A DNA stretch of 64,000 nucleotides from Saussurea involucrata (GCA_033807775.1 CM066325.1:19835301-19899300), one strand, 5' to 3'. Positions 41,946 to 55,345 are shown, counted from the stretch's first letter. The notes: a model not told the origin generated them from the sequence alone. Program-made: numbers and translations.

Positions 41946-42700
41946 AAAAGCCTCAATTGAGGATTAGAATTTTCTTAGAGTTTTGAATTTTTTTAAAATC
42001 AAAGATAGCATTAAATGGGTTAATCCTTTCATTTTCTTTACTAATTTTTATTATTTTATATATTCAATATTAATATTTTTAGCAAAACAAAATATTTTTA
42101 CATCACATTTTTAACAACAATATATATAATTATACCCTGTATTCGTATTAATGTTTTATTATTATTTAAAATATATTTTTATTTGAATTTTTTTTCTCAC
42201 ATAACCAAAACTTAGATGGAATGCAACAATGGTTATAAATGAAAACTTATTTTAATGAAATCTATTTTTGTTATTTAATTTTATTATATTTTGTAGTAAG
42301 CTAACAATCCTCAATATATATATATATATATAAAGGAAAATGTAGGAGAGAGAGTTAAGAAAAAGCCTTCATTGAGGCTTTAAAATTTTCTTAAAGTTTT
42401 GAATTTTTTTAAATCAAAGATAGCATTAAATGGGTTAATCCTTTCATTTTCTTTACTAGTTTTTATTATTTTATATATTCAATATTAATATTTTTTGCAA
42501 AACAAGATATTATTTACATCACATTTTTAACAACAATATATATAATTATACCCTGTATTCGTATTAAATTTTTATTATTATTTAAAATATATTTTTATTT
42601 GAATTTTTTTCTCAATATATATATATATAAAGGAAAATGTAGGAGAGAGAGTTAAGGAAAAGCCTACATTGAGGCTTTTGATGTTTTTTTAAATCAAAGT
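41946..42700 (+). repeat. AT-rich Helitron-like array, type 1 units
   Basis: Units beginning with a short (TA)n run, ggaaaatgtaggagagagag, and the hairpin aagcctN6-8aggctt (at about 41950, 42363, 42658), then long A/T-rich tails with cctgtattcgtatta. No coding potential. Confidence 0.85.
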
Positions 42701-42789
42701 CTTTTTTCTTATTAGGCTAACAATCTAACAAAATGCTTAATAATCAAAATCTTTTTTCTTATTAGGCTAACAATCAATCAATATATCAA

Positions 42790-44199
42790 TATAAAGCAAA
42801 ATGTAAAAAATAGGATTAAGGAGAAGCCTCCAATGAGGCTTATAATTTTTTTAGATTTTTGGTTTTTTTTTTTAAATTGTTGCATTAATTGAGTAGAACC
42901 TTTCATTATCTTTTGTATTATTTTGTATACTTTGGTTTTGTATTATTTTGGTATACTTTGTTTTATTATTTTTTTGTTTAAGCTAACAATCATCTATATA
43001 TATATATATATAACATAATGTAAAAGAGAAGATTAAGGAGAAGCCTCCAATGAGGCTTTAGAATTTTCTTAGATTTTTGGGTTTTTTTTTTTAAAATTGT
43101 TGCATTAATTAAGTAGGACCTTTCATTATCTTTTGTATTATTTTGTGTACTTTGGTTTTGTATTATTTTGGTATACTTTTTTTATTATTTTTTTGTTTAA
43201 GCTAACAATGCTTATAAATCAATAAAATGTGTATATTTTGTATACTTTGTTTTATTATTTTTATTTTTAACCTAACATCATCAATATATCAATATATAAA
43301 GCAAAATGTAAAAGAGATGATTAAGGAGAAGCCTCCAATGAGGCTTTAAAAATTTCTTAGATTTTTGGTTTTTTTTTAAAAAATTGTTGCATTAATTGAG
43401 TAGAACCTTTCATTATCTTTTGTATTACTTTGTATACTTTGGTTTTGTATTATTTTGGTATACTTTGTTTTATTATTTTTTGTTTATGTTAACAATGTTT
43501 ATAAATCAATAAAATGTGTATATTTTGTATACTTTGTTTTATTATTTTTTTGTTTAACCTAACAATATTTTTAAATCAATAAAATGTGTATATTTTGTAA
43601 ATCTAACAAAATGTTTGATAATCAAAGTCTTTTTTCTTATTAGGCTAACAATCTAACAAAATGCTTAATAATCAAAATCTTTTTTTTATTAGGCTAACAA
43701 TCAATCAATATAAAGCAAAATGTAAAAGTGAGAATTAAGGAGAAGCCTCCAATGAGGCTTTATAATTTTCTTAGATTTTTGGTTTTTTTTTTAAATTGTT
43801 GCATTAATTGAGTAGAACCTTTCATTATCTTTTGTATTATTTTGTATACTTTGGTTTTGTATTATTTTGGTATACTTTGTTTTATTATTTTTTTGTTTAA
43901 GCTAACAATCATCAATATATATATATAAAGCAAAATGTAAAAGAGAAGATTAAGGAGAAGCCTCCAATGAGGCTTTAGAATTTTCTTAGATTTTTGGTTT
44001 TTTTTAAAAAAAATTATTGCATTAATTGAGTAGAACCTTTCATTATCTTTTGTATTATTTTGTATACTTTGGTTTTGTATTATTTTGGTATACTTTGTTT
44101 TATTATTTTTTTGTTTAAACTAACAATGCTTATAAATCAATAAAATGTGTATATTTTGTATACTTTGTTTTATTATTTTTCTGTTTAACCTAACATCAT

Positions 44200-44233
<34 letters not shown>

Positions 44234-44846
44234 AAATGTAAAAGAGAGGATTAAGGAGAAGCCTCCAATGAGGCTTTAGAATTTTCTTAGAATTTTGTTT
44301 TTTTTAAATTGTTGCATTAATTGAGTAGAACCTTTCATTATCTTTTGTATTATTTTGTATACTTTGGTTTTGTATTATTTTGGTATACTTTGTTTTATTA
44401 TTATTTTGTTTAAGCTAACAATGTTTATAAATCAATAAAATGTGTATATTTTGTATACCTTATTTTATTATTTTTTTTGTTTAACCTAACAATGTTTTTA
44501 AATCAATAAAATGTGTATATTTTGTAAATCTAACAAAATGCTTAATAATCAAAGTCTTTTTTCTTATTAGGCTAACAATCTAACAAAATGCTTTATAATC
44601 AAAATCTTTTTTCTTATTAGGCTAACAATCAATCAATATATCAATATAAAGCAAAATGTAAAAGAAAGGATTAAGGAGAAGCCTACAATGAGGCTTTATA
44701 TATTTCTTAGATTTTTGTTTTTTTATAAATTGTTGCATTAATTGAGTAGAACCTTTCATTATCTTTTGTATTATTTTGTATACTTTGGTTTTGTATTATT
44801 TTGGTATACTTTGTTTTATTATTTTTTTGTTTAAGCTAACAATCAT

Positions 44847-44911
<65 letters not shown>

Positions 44912-45353
44912 GCAAAATGTAAAAGAGAAGATTAAGGAGAAGCCTCCAATGAGGCTTTAGAATTTTCTTAGATTTTTGGTTTTTTTTTTTAAACTATTGC
45001 ATTAATTGAGTAGAACCTTTCATTATCTTTTGTATTATTTTGTATACTTTGGTTTTGTATTACTTTGGTATACTTTGTTTTATTATTTTTTTGTTTAAGA
45101 TAACAATGCTTATAAATCAATAAAATGTGTATATTTTGTATACTTTGTTTTATTATTTTTCTGTTTAACCTAACAATGCTTATAAATCAATAAAATGTGT
45201 ATATTTTGTAAATCTAACAAAATGCTTAATAATCAAAGTCTTTTTTCTTATTAGGCTAACAATGCTTATAATTTGAAACTTATTATTAAAGTTAACATCA
45301 TATATGTATGTTATGTTTATCGTCACCGCGCAACGCGCAGTGCACACTACTAG
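42790..45353 (+). mobile_element. Helitron-like element with higher-order tandem array and a 3' terminus at 45353
   Basis: Eight type 2 units, each with gcaaaatgtaaaagagaaga and the perfect inverted repeat AAGCCTC-N4-GAGGCTT. The hairpins lie near 42821, 43037, 43326, 43741, 43955, 44256, 44676 and 44941. The spacing cycles about 215, 295 and 417 bp, giving a repeat of about 925 bp made of three subunits. The right end is a Helitron 3' terminus: short hairpin gcgcaacgcgc (45328-45338), then CTAG (45350-45353) followed by T. The 5' end is not certain; candidates are TC(TA)n motifs. No RepHel protein is encoded, so it is non-autonomous. Confidence 0.65.
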
Positions 45354-45774
45354 TATATATATATATATAAAAGAAAATGTAGGAGAGATAGTTAAGAAAA
45401 AGCCTACATTGAGGCTTTAAAATTTTCTTAGAGTTTTGAATTTTTTTAAAATCAAAGATAGCATTAAATGGGTTAATCATTTCATTTTCTTTACTAATTT
45501 TTATTATTTTATATATTCAATATTAATATTTTTAGCAAAAAAAAAATATTATTTACATCACATTTTTAACAACAATATATAATTATACCCTGTATTCGTA
45601 TTAATTTTTTTTATTATTTAAAATATATTTTTATTTGAATTTTTTTCTCACATAACCAAAACTGAGATGGAATGCAACAATCATCAATATATATATAAAG
45701 GAAAATGTAGGAGAGAGAGTTAAGGAAAAGCCTCCATTGAGGCTTTAGAGTTTTGAATTTTTTTTAAATCAAAG
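45354..45774 (+). repeat. AT-rich Helitron-like array, type 1 units, before solo LTR F
   Basis: Two units with hairpins near 45408 and 45727. Interrupted by F at 45775, after caaag. Confidence 0.85.
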
Positions 45775-46218
45775 TGTAACACCTCAAAGTTTGGGTTTTG
45801 GCATTTTAGTATGGTGGATTTATTTTTGTATTAAGTTTGATTTTTTTAAAGCATTTTAGAAGTTAAGAGAAATTGTGATGAATATATTATGTATATTTAT
45901 TTGTGAAAGGCTAAGGTGTAAGATGGACAAAGTGGAAGGGTGGTAAGTTGAATTATTATTAAGTAAAAGAAAAAAAATAGTAGATGAGTTATGTAGATGA
46001 CGCGGGTATCGTCCAAGGTTTAAAGTGTAAAGCATCTATGACTAAGGGGTCTAGTTGTAAGTTTTTAAAGGATTTGAATTTTAAGTTTTAGAGATAATCT
46101 CGTTTTGTTGAGGATAGAGGTTAATCCCCAATATTTCTTTTCTTATAAAATAAATAAATAGATAGGTTTATATGATCTCTATATATATGTATATGTATCC
46201 GTGAGTTTATGTGAAGGA

Positions 46219-46273
<55 letters not shown>

Positions 46274-47602
46274 TAGATGATGAATAAATTTGATAAATCG
46301 TGGGTTAGTACTTAGTAGTTAAGATTTGGTCAAGGGACTAGAATGTATGGTGGCTGAATTTTGAAGGACCTATGGTAAAGTTAATTTCAAAATTTGAAGT
46401 TTAGGGTGAGGATGAATCCCTTCTTTTTGGGAGGTTGGGTGGAGTCCCGCAACCATAAATACCGATGGTGATCACATTAGTGGGTTCATTCATCAAGAAA
46501 TTCCATAAGTTTGGTGAAAAAACAATCGAAAGGCGGCGAAGAAATCAGTCTCGAAGAGAAGCTAGAGCTTTCGATTTTTTGATTGGTTTGAGGTAGTTTT
46601 CTGATCCACACTCGTAATTAAGTTATTTTACACGATGTATTTACGTACGAAAAGTTGTTGTCGTAGAAACCAAGTCGTGTAAATGGCTTGAAAACTATTG
46701 TTTTAGTTGTAGTCGACAAAAATCGACGGTTCGATATAAACCCAAAGTAAAGCTCAAAATTCTAGTTGCATCATTTGATTTAGATGTAAATTCTTACATC
46801 GATTTATAGTATTATATGTTACTATTAATCTTTTGCAAAGAAATTGATTTAAAAGAAGACGATAAAAATTAGAGTCAAGTCGACCCTGAATTGATTGCGT
46901 TGCTGCTCCCCGAGATGAAGGTGGTGTGACACTGTGACTTGGTTGGGTTTTGTTTTGGATTTGAAACCCACGCAGCAACTCTTTCATCAAATGAGAATTT
47001 GGGATGAAAATTTGATTTATTATTTATTAAATTAAATAATCGTTTTCGTTTATTTATTTAAGTTATGAATTTGGTTGTCAAAATGTGAATTAGTTTTGTC
47101 TACCATTTTAAGGTAGATAAAAGATTTCATGATTTCCGAAAATATATTTGAATGGTTTGGATTCTAAATTGATGACTTTTAGCCAAAGTTATATTTAAGA
47201 AAAATAATTTGTTAAATACGTTGGGGTATTTTATTTACAAGTTTTATTGTGGCCTCAACTATTTACATAGTTTAAAAGTTTGTTACGAGATCCTGAAATA
47301 AATTAAATAATGATTTTGAGACTATTATTCTTTAAAATAATTAAATTGTGTGAGCCGTCGATAGAACCGGATGTTTAGTCAATTGAGTCGACTTAGGATT
47401 TAGCCTAAGCTTTATGTCGTGATCTAAGATTTGGTTGGTTGGCCGAAGCGAAAGATACTTAGAATTATGTTACGAATTGTGTAGGTAGGATTGTTGGCGA
47501 ATCAGGAACGCTTGCACCCCAAGGTGAGTTTCATGTGATTTTAAAGTTGGGATACATGCTTATATGAAAGACATTTTACAAATGATTTATTTGTTTACGA
47601 CG

Positions 47603-49333
47603 TGTAACAACCCAATCCAACTATCATGCCCAAAAGCTATATCTTTAAATTAAAACGCCAAAAATGGCTCAATGTAATACATTAACAACTTACAAACTGG
47701 GTTTGCGGAAATAACCCTAACTACAGCTGAGATCGTAACTACAAGGTAAAAAGGAAGGCTCTCTAATCCTTCTATATGCAACTTCCGCCTCACGGCTTGC
47801 CAACTCCTAAGCAAGCTTTCGACTACCTGCTTACCTGAAAGGTTTTAGTTTTGAAAAGCGAGGGTTAGACCATGAGGTCTAGTGAGTTCCCTCTTAAGCC
47901 ACACCACAATAATACAGTTTATGGAAAAACTTTCAGTAAGAACTGATTGTACAAAACTTGATAGGAACACATATAATGATCAGCACACTATGACGAGCTA
48001 ATGGTACACGCTATGGTCACACACAACGTGACAGCGTAAAAAGGGGCACACACCGCCCATATATGAAACACATTCATATATCACACCATATGGGACACAC
48101 CCCCATCTCACACAAGGCCATAGCTCGTCCACACGAAAGTATTTTAGGTCCACACGATTAAATCACACTTTTCATTCATAAGCAAATGAACTCTTACCAT
48201 TAATTATGCATAAGGATTCATATATCAAACCATATGGGACACACCCCCATTTCACACCAAAGCCAGAGCATGGTCCCACACATTTAAACCACACATATTG
48301 TCACACACTTACTATTCGCTTTGAAATAAAAGCAGTTTGTATCCACACAATTAAATCACACTTTCCATGCAAGGTTAAAACAATAGTACGAGCATTTACC
48401 AATGTAAACATGCATAAAGTTCCACATTTAAAAAGGATTAAGATCAGAATACTCACCTGTCGTCCCGCTTAATCCTCTTACTAGAAGAGCTCTCCCTCCA
48501 ACCGTACCTATAAGGGTACATACTACCACGAGAAGCCACTTGATGGAAATACACACTCACACAGATTGCCCCTCGGACTATCAGTCTGCACTACTATGTC
48601 ATACCACACTTTCCGGACACTGTATCCGGATAGTCAAAACTATCCGGACAACCTACTCGGACACCCAAGACTATTCAGACAATCTATCCGGACAACCAAA
48701 ATTATCCGGACCCACAAAGGTTTATGGTTAACTACCGAAAACTGCTGCCAAAATTCTACCCGGACACATCTCTCATCCGGACACCACCAATCGTCCGGAC
48801 ACTACCCTGACTTGAGGGTTTCCGGACGCTACGAGAAAACTTAAAAACATAGGGAAGTATTATGTCTCTTATCCTAATTCCCTCAACACCTCCAGATTAG
48901 CAATATGGGTCGATAGATACCCATTTCCCAAACTACAACACCTCTTAAACATATTTAATTAGGAATCACACTAAACCCACAAAATCCATGTTTCTTCTCC
49001 AAATACTCATAAAACACACACACTAACTTGAAGAGAGATAGGGTTGATTTACCTGAATGATTGCTGATTCAAGAGTCCTTCCCAAAACTCAGCTGGAATC
49101 GTCACTTTTCTTCCTCAAATGCCAAAACCCTTTCCTTGCTCCTTCTCCCAGCCACACACACACCACACACTAGACAAATGCTAAATGAGCAATTAGGGTT
49201 TTCCTTATTCTTTATATACCTTCTCCATAAACACCAAACTTTTAATTTCTTACACTTAGACCACACAACTTTTAAATTCGAAAATTCCTCCAAAATTTCC
49301 CAATTAATGACTAAATGAAACCCGGTTATTACA
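47603..49333 (-). mobile_element. Solo LTR G (gypsy, D-related, minus strand)
   Basis: TGTAACAACCC to TTATTACA on the plus strand, with the 5-bp TSD cgacg (47598-47602, 49334-49338). Read on the minus strand it shares the gaggttcactagacct/taaccctcgctttt region and the TATCCGG minisatellite of element D. No interior or second LTR, hence solo. The ORFs it contains are chance frames. Confidence 0.9.
48600..48835 (-). repeat. LTR minisatellite of G, GTCCGGATA type
   Basis: About ten copies of tccggac(a/c) with variable spacers, the complement of the TATCCGGAC array in element D LTRs. Confidence 0.8.
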
Positions 49334-49451
49334 CGACGTTTTATGAAAGTGCATGATCGATGTGTTATTTAAGCATGAATGAAGCATTTGAAATGCATGA
49401 AAAGTTTTTATGATGTTTTTGGGTCGGTAGAGATGGCGGGAAACCGCATAT

Positions 49452-49675
49452 GATGTTTTGGCCGGTATATGTTGCGAAGTACCTCTGTACCGTGTCGGTA
49501 GATACAATCCGGTACATGTATCACGAGTTATACCTCTGTACTTGGAGATTCAACGTTATTGGCGATGTTTCGATCGGTACATGTTGCGAAGTACCTCTGT
49601 ACCGAGTCGATGGGTTAGATGTAGTACATGTATCACGAGTTATACCTCTGTACTTAGAGATTTGATGTTATCGAC
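49452..49675 (+). repeat. 112-bp tandem duplication in solo LTR F
   Basis: Two copies, starting at gatgttt at 49452 and 49564, both with gttgcgaagtacctctgtacc and atgtatcacgagttatacc. A third copy starts and stops at 49676. Confidence 0.9.
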
Positions 49676-50084
49676 GATGTTGACCATATAGTACTTGATT
49701 TATGATTTTGTCAAGATGATTTATTAGCATGCATGATTTTTGACGATGACGTTTTCTCAAAGCTTGCTTTATATTTCTGAAATGTTTTATATTCAAGTTT
49801 CTGTTTATGTAAACCATGAACTCACTAAACGTAAAGCTGACCCAAGCATGTATATCAGGGATCAATAAGGCTGAGAGCTCGAAGGGAAAGGAGAAGATTT
49901 AGCCGATGTTTAGCTTTATTTGTTCGATTTTAAGTTTATTTAGACGATATTATTTATTTTACTACTTTTGATATTGATGTAAAGACTTCCGCTGCTAGGT
50001 TTTCAATTTAAGTTACTATTTGATTGAGGTATATGTTGATTGTTAAGCTGTCACGGTCCCTGGATTTTGGGGTGTGACACAAAG

Positions 50085-52228
50085 ATAGCATTAAATGGGT
50101 TAATCCTTTCATTTTCTTTACTAATTTTTATTATTTTATATATTCAATATTAATATTTTTAGCAAAACAAAATATTATTTACATCACATTTTTAACAACA
50201 ATATATATAATTATACCCTGTATTCGTATTAAATTTTTATTATTATTTAAAATATATTTTTTATTTGAATTATTTTCTCACATAACCAAAACTTAGATGG
50301 AATGCAACAATGGTTATAAATGAAAACTTATTTTAATGGAATATATTTTTGTTATTTAATTTTATTATATTTTGTAGTAAGCTAACAATGCTTATAAATA
50401 AAAATTATTTTAAAAGTGTATATTTTTAAAGGAAAATATAGGAGAGAGAGTTAAGGAAAAGCCTCCATTGAGGCTTTAGAATTTTCTTAGAGTTTTGATT
50501 TTTTTTAAATCAAAGATAGCATTAAATGGGTTAATCCTTTCATTTTCTTTACTAATTTTTATTATTTTATATATATATTCAATATTATCAATATATATAT
50601 AAAGGAAAAAATGTAGGAGAGAGAGTTAAGGAAAAGCCTCCATTAAGGTTTTATAATTTTCTTTGAGTTTTGATTTTTTTTAAATCAAAGATAGCATTAA
50701 ATGGGTTAATCCTTTCATTTTCTTTACTAATTTTTATTATTTTATATATTCAATATTATCAATATATATATATATATATATAAAGGAAAAAATGCAGGAG
50801 AGAGAGTTAAGGAAAAGCCTCCATTGAGGCTTTATAATTTTCTTAGAGTTTTGATTTTTTGTAAATCAAAGATAGCATTAAATGGGTTAATCATTTCATT
50901 TTCTTTACTAATTTTTATTATTTTATATATTCAATATTAATATTTTTTTCAAAACAAAATATTATTTACATCACATTTTTAACAACAATATATATAATTA
51001 TACCCTGTATTCGTATTAATTTTTTTTATTATTTAAAATATATTTTTATTTGAATTTTTTTCTCACATAACCAAAACTTAGATGGAATGCAACAATGGTT
51101 ATAACTGAAAACTTATTTTAATGGAATATATTTTTGTTATTTAATTTTATTATATTTTGTAATAAGCTAACAATTCTTATAAATAAAAATTATTTTAAAA
51201 GTGTATATTTTTTGCGATTGAGTATTTTTTTTTCCTTTTTATTATCAATATATATATATATATATATAAAGGAAAATGTAGGAGAGAGAGTTAAGAAAAA
51301 GCCTCCATTGAGGCTTTAGAATTTTCTTAGAGTTTTGATTTTTTTTAAATCAAATATAGCATTAAATGGGTTAATCCTTTCATTTTCTTTACTAATTTTT
51401 ATTATTTTATATATTCAATATTATCAATATATATATAAAGGAAAAAATGTAGGAGAGAGAGTTAAGGAAAAGCCTCCATTGAGGTTTAATAATTTTCTTA
51501 GAGTTTTGATTTTTTTTAAATCAAAGATAGCATTAAATGGGTTAATCCTTTCATTTTCTTTACTAATTTTTATTATTTTATATATTCAATATTATCAATA
51601 TATATACAGGAAAAAATGTAGGAGAGGGAGTTAAGGAAAGACCTCCATTGAGGCTTTATAATTTTCTTAGAGTTTTGATTTTTTTTAAATCAAATATAGC
51701 ATTAAATGGGTTAATCATTTCATTTTCTTTACTAATTTTTATTATTTTATATATTCAATATTAATATTTTTAGCAAAACAAAATATTATTTACATCACAT
51801 TTTTAACAACAATATATATAATTATACCCTGAATTCGTATTAATTTTTTTTATTATTTAAAATATATTTTTATTTGAATTTTTTTCTCACATAACCAAAA
51901 CTTAGATGGAATGCAACAATGGTTATAAATGAAAACTTATTTTAATAGAATATATTTTTGTTATTTAATTTTATTATATTTTGTAGTAAGCTAACAATGC
52001 TTATAAATAAAAATTATTTTAAAAGTGTATATTTTTTGCGATTGAGTATTTTTTTCCCTTTTTATTAATCTAACATATATTTTTTTTGAACTTATTTTCT
52101 TTTTTACATAACCAAAACTTAAATGAAATGCAACAATGGTTATAAATGATAACTTATTTTAATGAAATATATTTTTTGTTATTTAATTTTATTACTTTTT
52201 GTAGTAAGCTAACAATCAATATATATAT

Positions 52229-52285
<57 letters not shown>

Positions 52286-52680
52286 AAGGAAAATATAGGA
52301 GAGAGAGTTAAGGAAAAGCCTCCATTGAGGCTTTAGAATTTTCTCAGAGTTTTGAATTTTTTTTAAATCAAAGATAGCATTAAATGGGTTAATCCTTTCA
52401 TTTTCTTTACTAATTTTTATTATTTTATATATTCAATATTAATATTTTTAGCAAAACAAAATATTATTTATATAACATTTTTAACAACAATATATATAAT
52501 TATATCCTGTATTCGTATTAAATTTTTATTATTATTTAAAATATATTTTTTATTCGAATTATTTTCTCACATAACCAAAACTTAGATGGAATGCAACAAT
52601 GGTTATAAATGAAAACTTATTTTAATGGAATATATTTTTGTTATTTAATGTCATTATATTTTGTAGTAAGCTAACAATCA

Positions 52681-52690
<10 letters not shown>
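50085..52690 (+). repeat. AT-rich Helitron-like array, type 1 units
   Basis: About seven units, with hairpins near 50458, 50635, 50815, 51299, 51470, 51643 (imperfect) and 52316. Unit lengths are about 175-180 bp or 480-670 bp, depending on whether the long A/T tail with cctg(t/a)attcgtatta is present. No gene seen. Confidence 0.85.
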
Positions 52691-52721
<31 letters not shown>

Positions 52722-52724
<3 letters not shown>

Positions 52725-55345
52725 GAAAGTTCAAATGAAAACTCAAATTCAATAGTAAACATGAGGACAAATCTCGTCCATTGATCGCAGTCATATTTAA
52801 GCCATTCATAAAATTCAGCTTTAGGGGTATTTTCGTCAAATTAGAATCAGCGCCTATTTTTGTTGAATTTTTATTTTCTTTTTTAATTAAAAAACTTTTA
52901 CCCCCTTAAATTTTAAAATAAATTATCTCAAAAATTACTAACATTTTAATCAAACAAATTACATCAAAAAAACGAGAATTTCGTGCTCTTCGATATGACA
53001 TCCATCATGATATAGTTTTTTTTTTCGATTTAACCGTTTTTTACGTGAAATCGTGTATATGTGTTATATTCAGTCTGAATATGTGTTATATTCAGACTGA
53101 ATATAACACATATTCAGTCTGAATATAACACATATTTATGTGTTATATATATAACACATATCTAATTTCATGAACTATGAAATGGCCAAATGGGAATTGT
53201 ATTCTTTAATTTTTCATGAAATGTCAACAAAAGATAGTCCCTTCCATGCTGCTCTAATAAGTTTCCTACCAATAATTAAGCTCTGCCCAAATCAAACAAT
53301 CTTTTTAAGATAAGCTGGTTAATATATAATTTAATGTTGATAAGATGATGATTCATTGATACAAAGAAGGTTGCGTTTCAAACTAGATCACAATTTGTTA
53401 TTGTGATTCATATGGTTTGCTACAAAAATCAAATCATACAACCGAAATCACGACCAGTATGGTCCAAAGCACAAGCAGTTTTGAGTGACAACCATGACTA
53501 GATCTAAAGTTTTGCCAAAGAAAACAAAGCAACAAGCACAAAAAATGAAGCATGAAAACTGCAGTAAACCTTTCAGTTCCAGAAAATCATCACTCGATGC
53601 AGGTATTCTTTCAATAATTTACCAAACTTAACAAAAAAAATAGTTCATAGTTGATATATTCAGACTGAATATGTGTTATATATATATAACACATATCTAA
53701 TTTCATGAACTATGAAATGGCCAAATGAGAATTGTATTCTTTAATTTTTCATGAAATGTCAACAAAAGATAGTCTCTTCTATGCTGCTCTAATAAGTTTC
53801 CTACCAATAATTAAGCTCTGTCCAAATCAAACAATCTTTTTAAGATAAGCTGGTTAATATATAATTTAATGTTGATAAGAGGATGATTCATTGATACAAA
53901 GAAGGTTGCGTTTCAAACTAGATCACAATTTGTTATTGTGATTCATATGGTTTGCTACAAAAATCAAATCATACAACCGAAATCACGACCAGTATGGTCC
54001 AAAGCACAAGCAGTTTTGAGTGACAACCATGACTAGATCTGAAGTTTTGCCAAAGAAAACAAAGCAACAAACACAAAAAATGAAGCATGAAAACTGCAGT
54101 AAACCTTTCAGTTCCAGAAAATCATCACTCGATGCAGGTATTCTTTCAATAATTTACCAAACTTAACAAAAAAAATAGTTCATAGTTGATATATTCAGTC
54201 TGAATATGTGTTATATTCAGACTGAATATGTGTTATATTCAGACTGAATATGTGTTATATCCAGTCTGAATATGTGTTATATTCAGACTGAATATAACAC
54301 ATATTCGATCAGTCTGAATATAACACATTTTTATGTGTTATATATATATATAACACATATCTAATTTAATGAATTATGAAATGGCCAAATGGGAATTGTA
54401 TTCTTTAATTTTTCATGAAATGTCAACAAAAGATAGTCCCTTCCATGCTGCTCTAATAAGTTTCCTACCAATAATTAACCTCTGCCCAAATCAAACAATC
54501 TTTTTAAGATAAGCTGGTTAATATATAATTTAATGTTGATAAGAGGATGATTCATTGATACAAAGAAGGTTGCGTTTCAAACTAGATCACAATTTGTTAT
54601 TGTGATTCATATGGTTTGCTACAAAAATCAAATCATACAACCGAAATCACGACCAGTATGGTCCAAAGCACAAGCAGTTTTGAGTGACAACCATGACTAG
54701 ATCTAAAGTTTTGCCAAAGAAAACAAAGCAACAAGCACAAAAAATGAAGCATGAAAACTGCAGTAAACCTTTCAGTTCCAGAAAATCATCACTCGATGCA
54801 GGTATTCTTTCAATAATTTACCAAACTTAACAAAAAAAATAGTTCATAGTTGATATATTCAGACTGAATATGTGTTATATTCAGTCTGAATATAACACAT
54901 ATTCAGACTGAATATAACACATATTCAGTCTGAATATAACACATATACACGATTTCACGTAAAAAACGGTTAAATCGAAAAAAAAACTATATCATGATGG
55001 ATGTCATATCGAAGAGCACGAAATTATCGTTTTTTTGATGTAATTTGTTTGATTAAAATGTTAGTAATTTTTGAGATAATTTATTTTAAAATTTAAGGGG
55101 GTAAAAGTTTTTTAATTAAAAAAGAAAATAAAAATTCAACAAAAATAGGCGCTGATTCTAATTTGACGAAAATACCCCTGCGCGCAAAATATTCATTAAG
55201 CCATGGACAGAGTTTTCAACTTATTTACAAAATTGCCACCATGTTTTTTTGCCATTGATCTCTTCACCAGATTATTAATCAACGGTTGTGGTTTGTCCTC
55301 ACGTTTACAATTGAATTTGAGTTTTCATTTGAACCCACCCCTATA
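52722..55345. mobile_element. Foldback-type element with long inverted arms and a triplicated core
   Basis: Left arm about 52724-53125, right arm about 54930-55345. They are inverted copies sharing ttcaaatgaaaactcaaattcaa at the tips and about 300 bp of inner arm (aatcagcgcctatttttg, tcgtgctcttcgatatgaca). Between them lie three direct copies of a unit of about 490 bp (53161-53650, 53698-54187, 54361-54848) differing by few bases. The spacers are palindromic arrays of ttcagactgaatat and tgtgttatat. No transposase. The flanks are TA/GA microsatellite, so I cannot define a target duplication. Confidence 0.82.
53050..53160. repeat. Palindromic array ATTCAGACTGAATAT / ATGTGTTATAT, first block
   Basis: Alternating palindromes attcagtctgaat and attcagactgaat joined by atgtgttat or ataacacat. 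Similar blocks are at 53655-53697, 54190-54360 and 54853-54945. They can form cruciforms or long hairpins. Confidence 0.88.

Larger units (their letters stand above)
45775..50079 (+). mobile_element. Solo LTR F (gypsy-like), with solo LTR G nested inside
   Basis: TGTAACACCTC to GGTGTGACA, flanked by the 5-bp TSD caaag (45770-45774, 50080-50084). Without G the LTR is about 2.57 kb. It has no primer-binding site, ORF or second LTR. It contains a (TA)n microsatellite at 46216-46271 and a 112-bp tandem duplication at 49452-49675. Solo LTRs arise by recombination between the two LTRs of an element. Plus orientation is inferred from the gaactcacta motif near 49817, also seen in related LTRs. Confidence 0.88.

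Noticed and set aside
44835..44910. Long TA tracts as centromere or telomere sequence
   Set aside because: Simple TA microsatellites at the starts of Helitron-like units; no telomere repeat and no known centromere satellite.
48206..48844. ORFs inside solo LTR G
   Set aside because: Chance frames through the tccggaca array. No homology to any domain I know.
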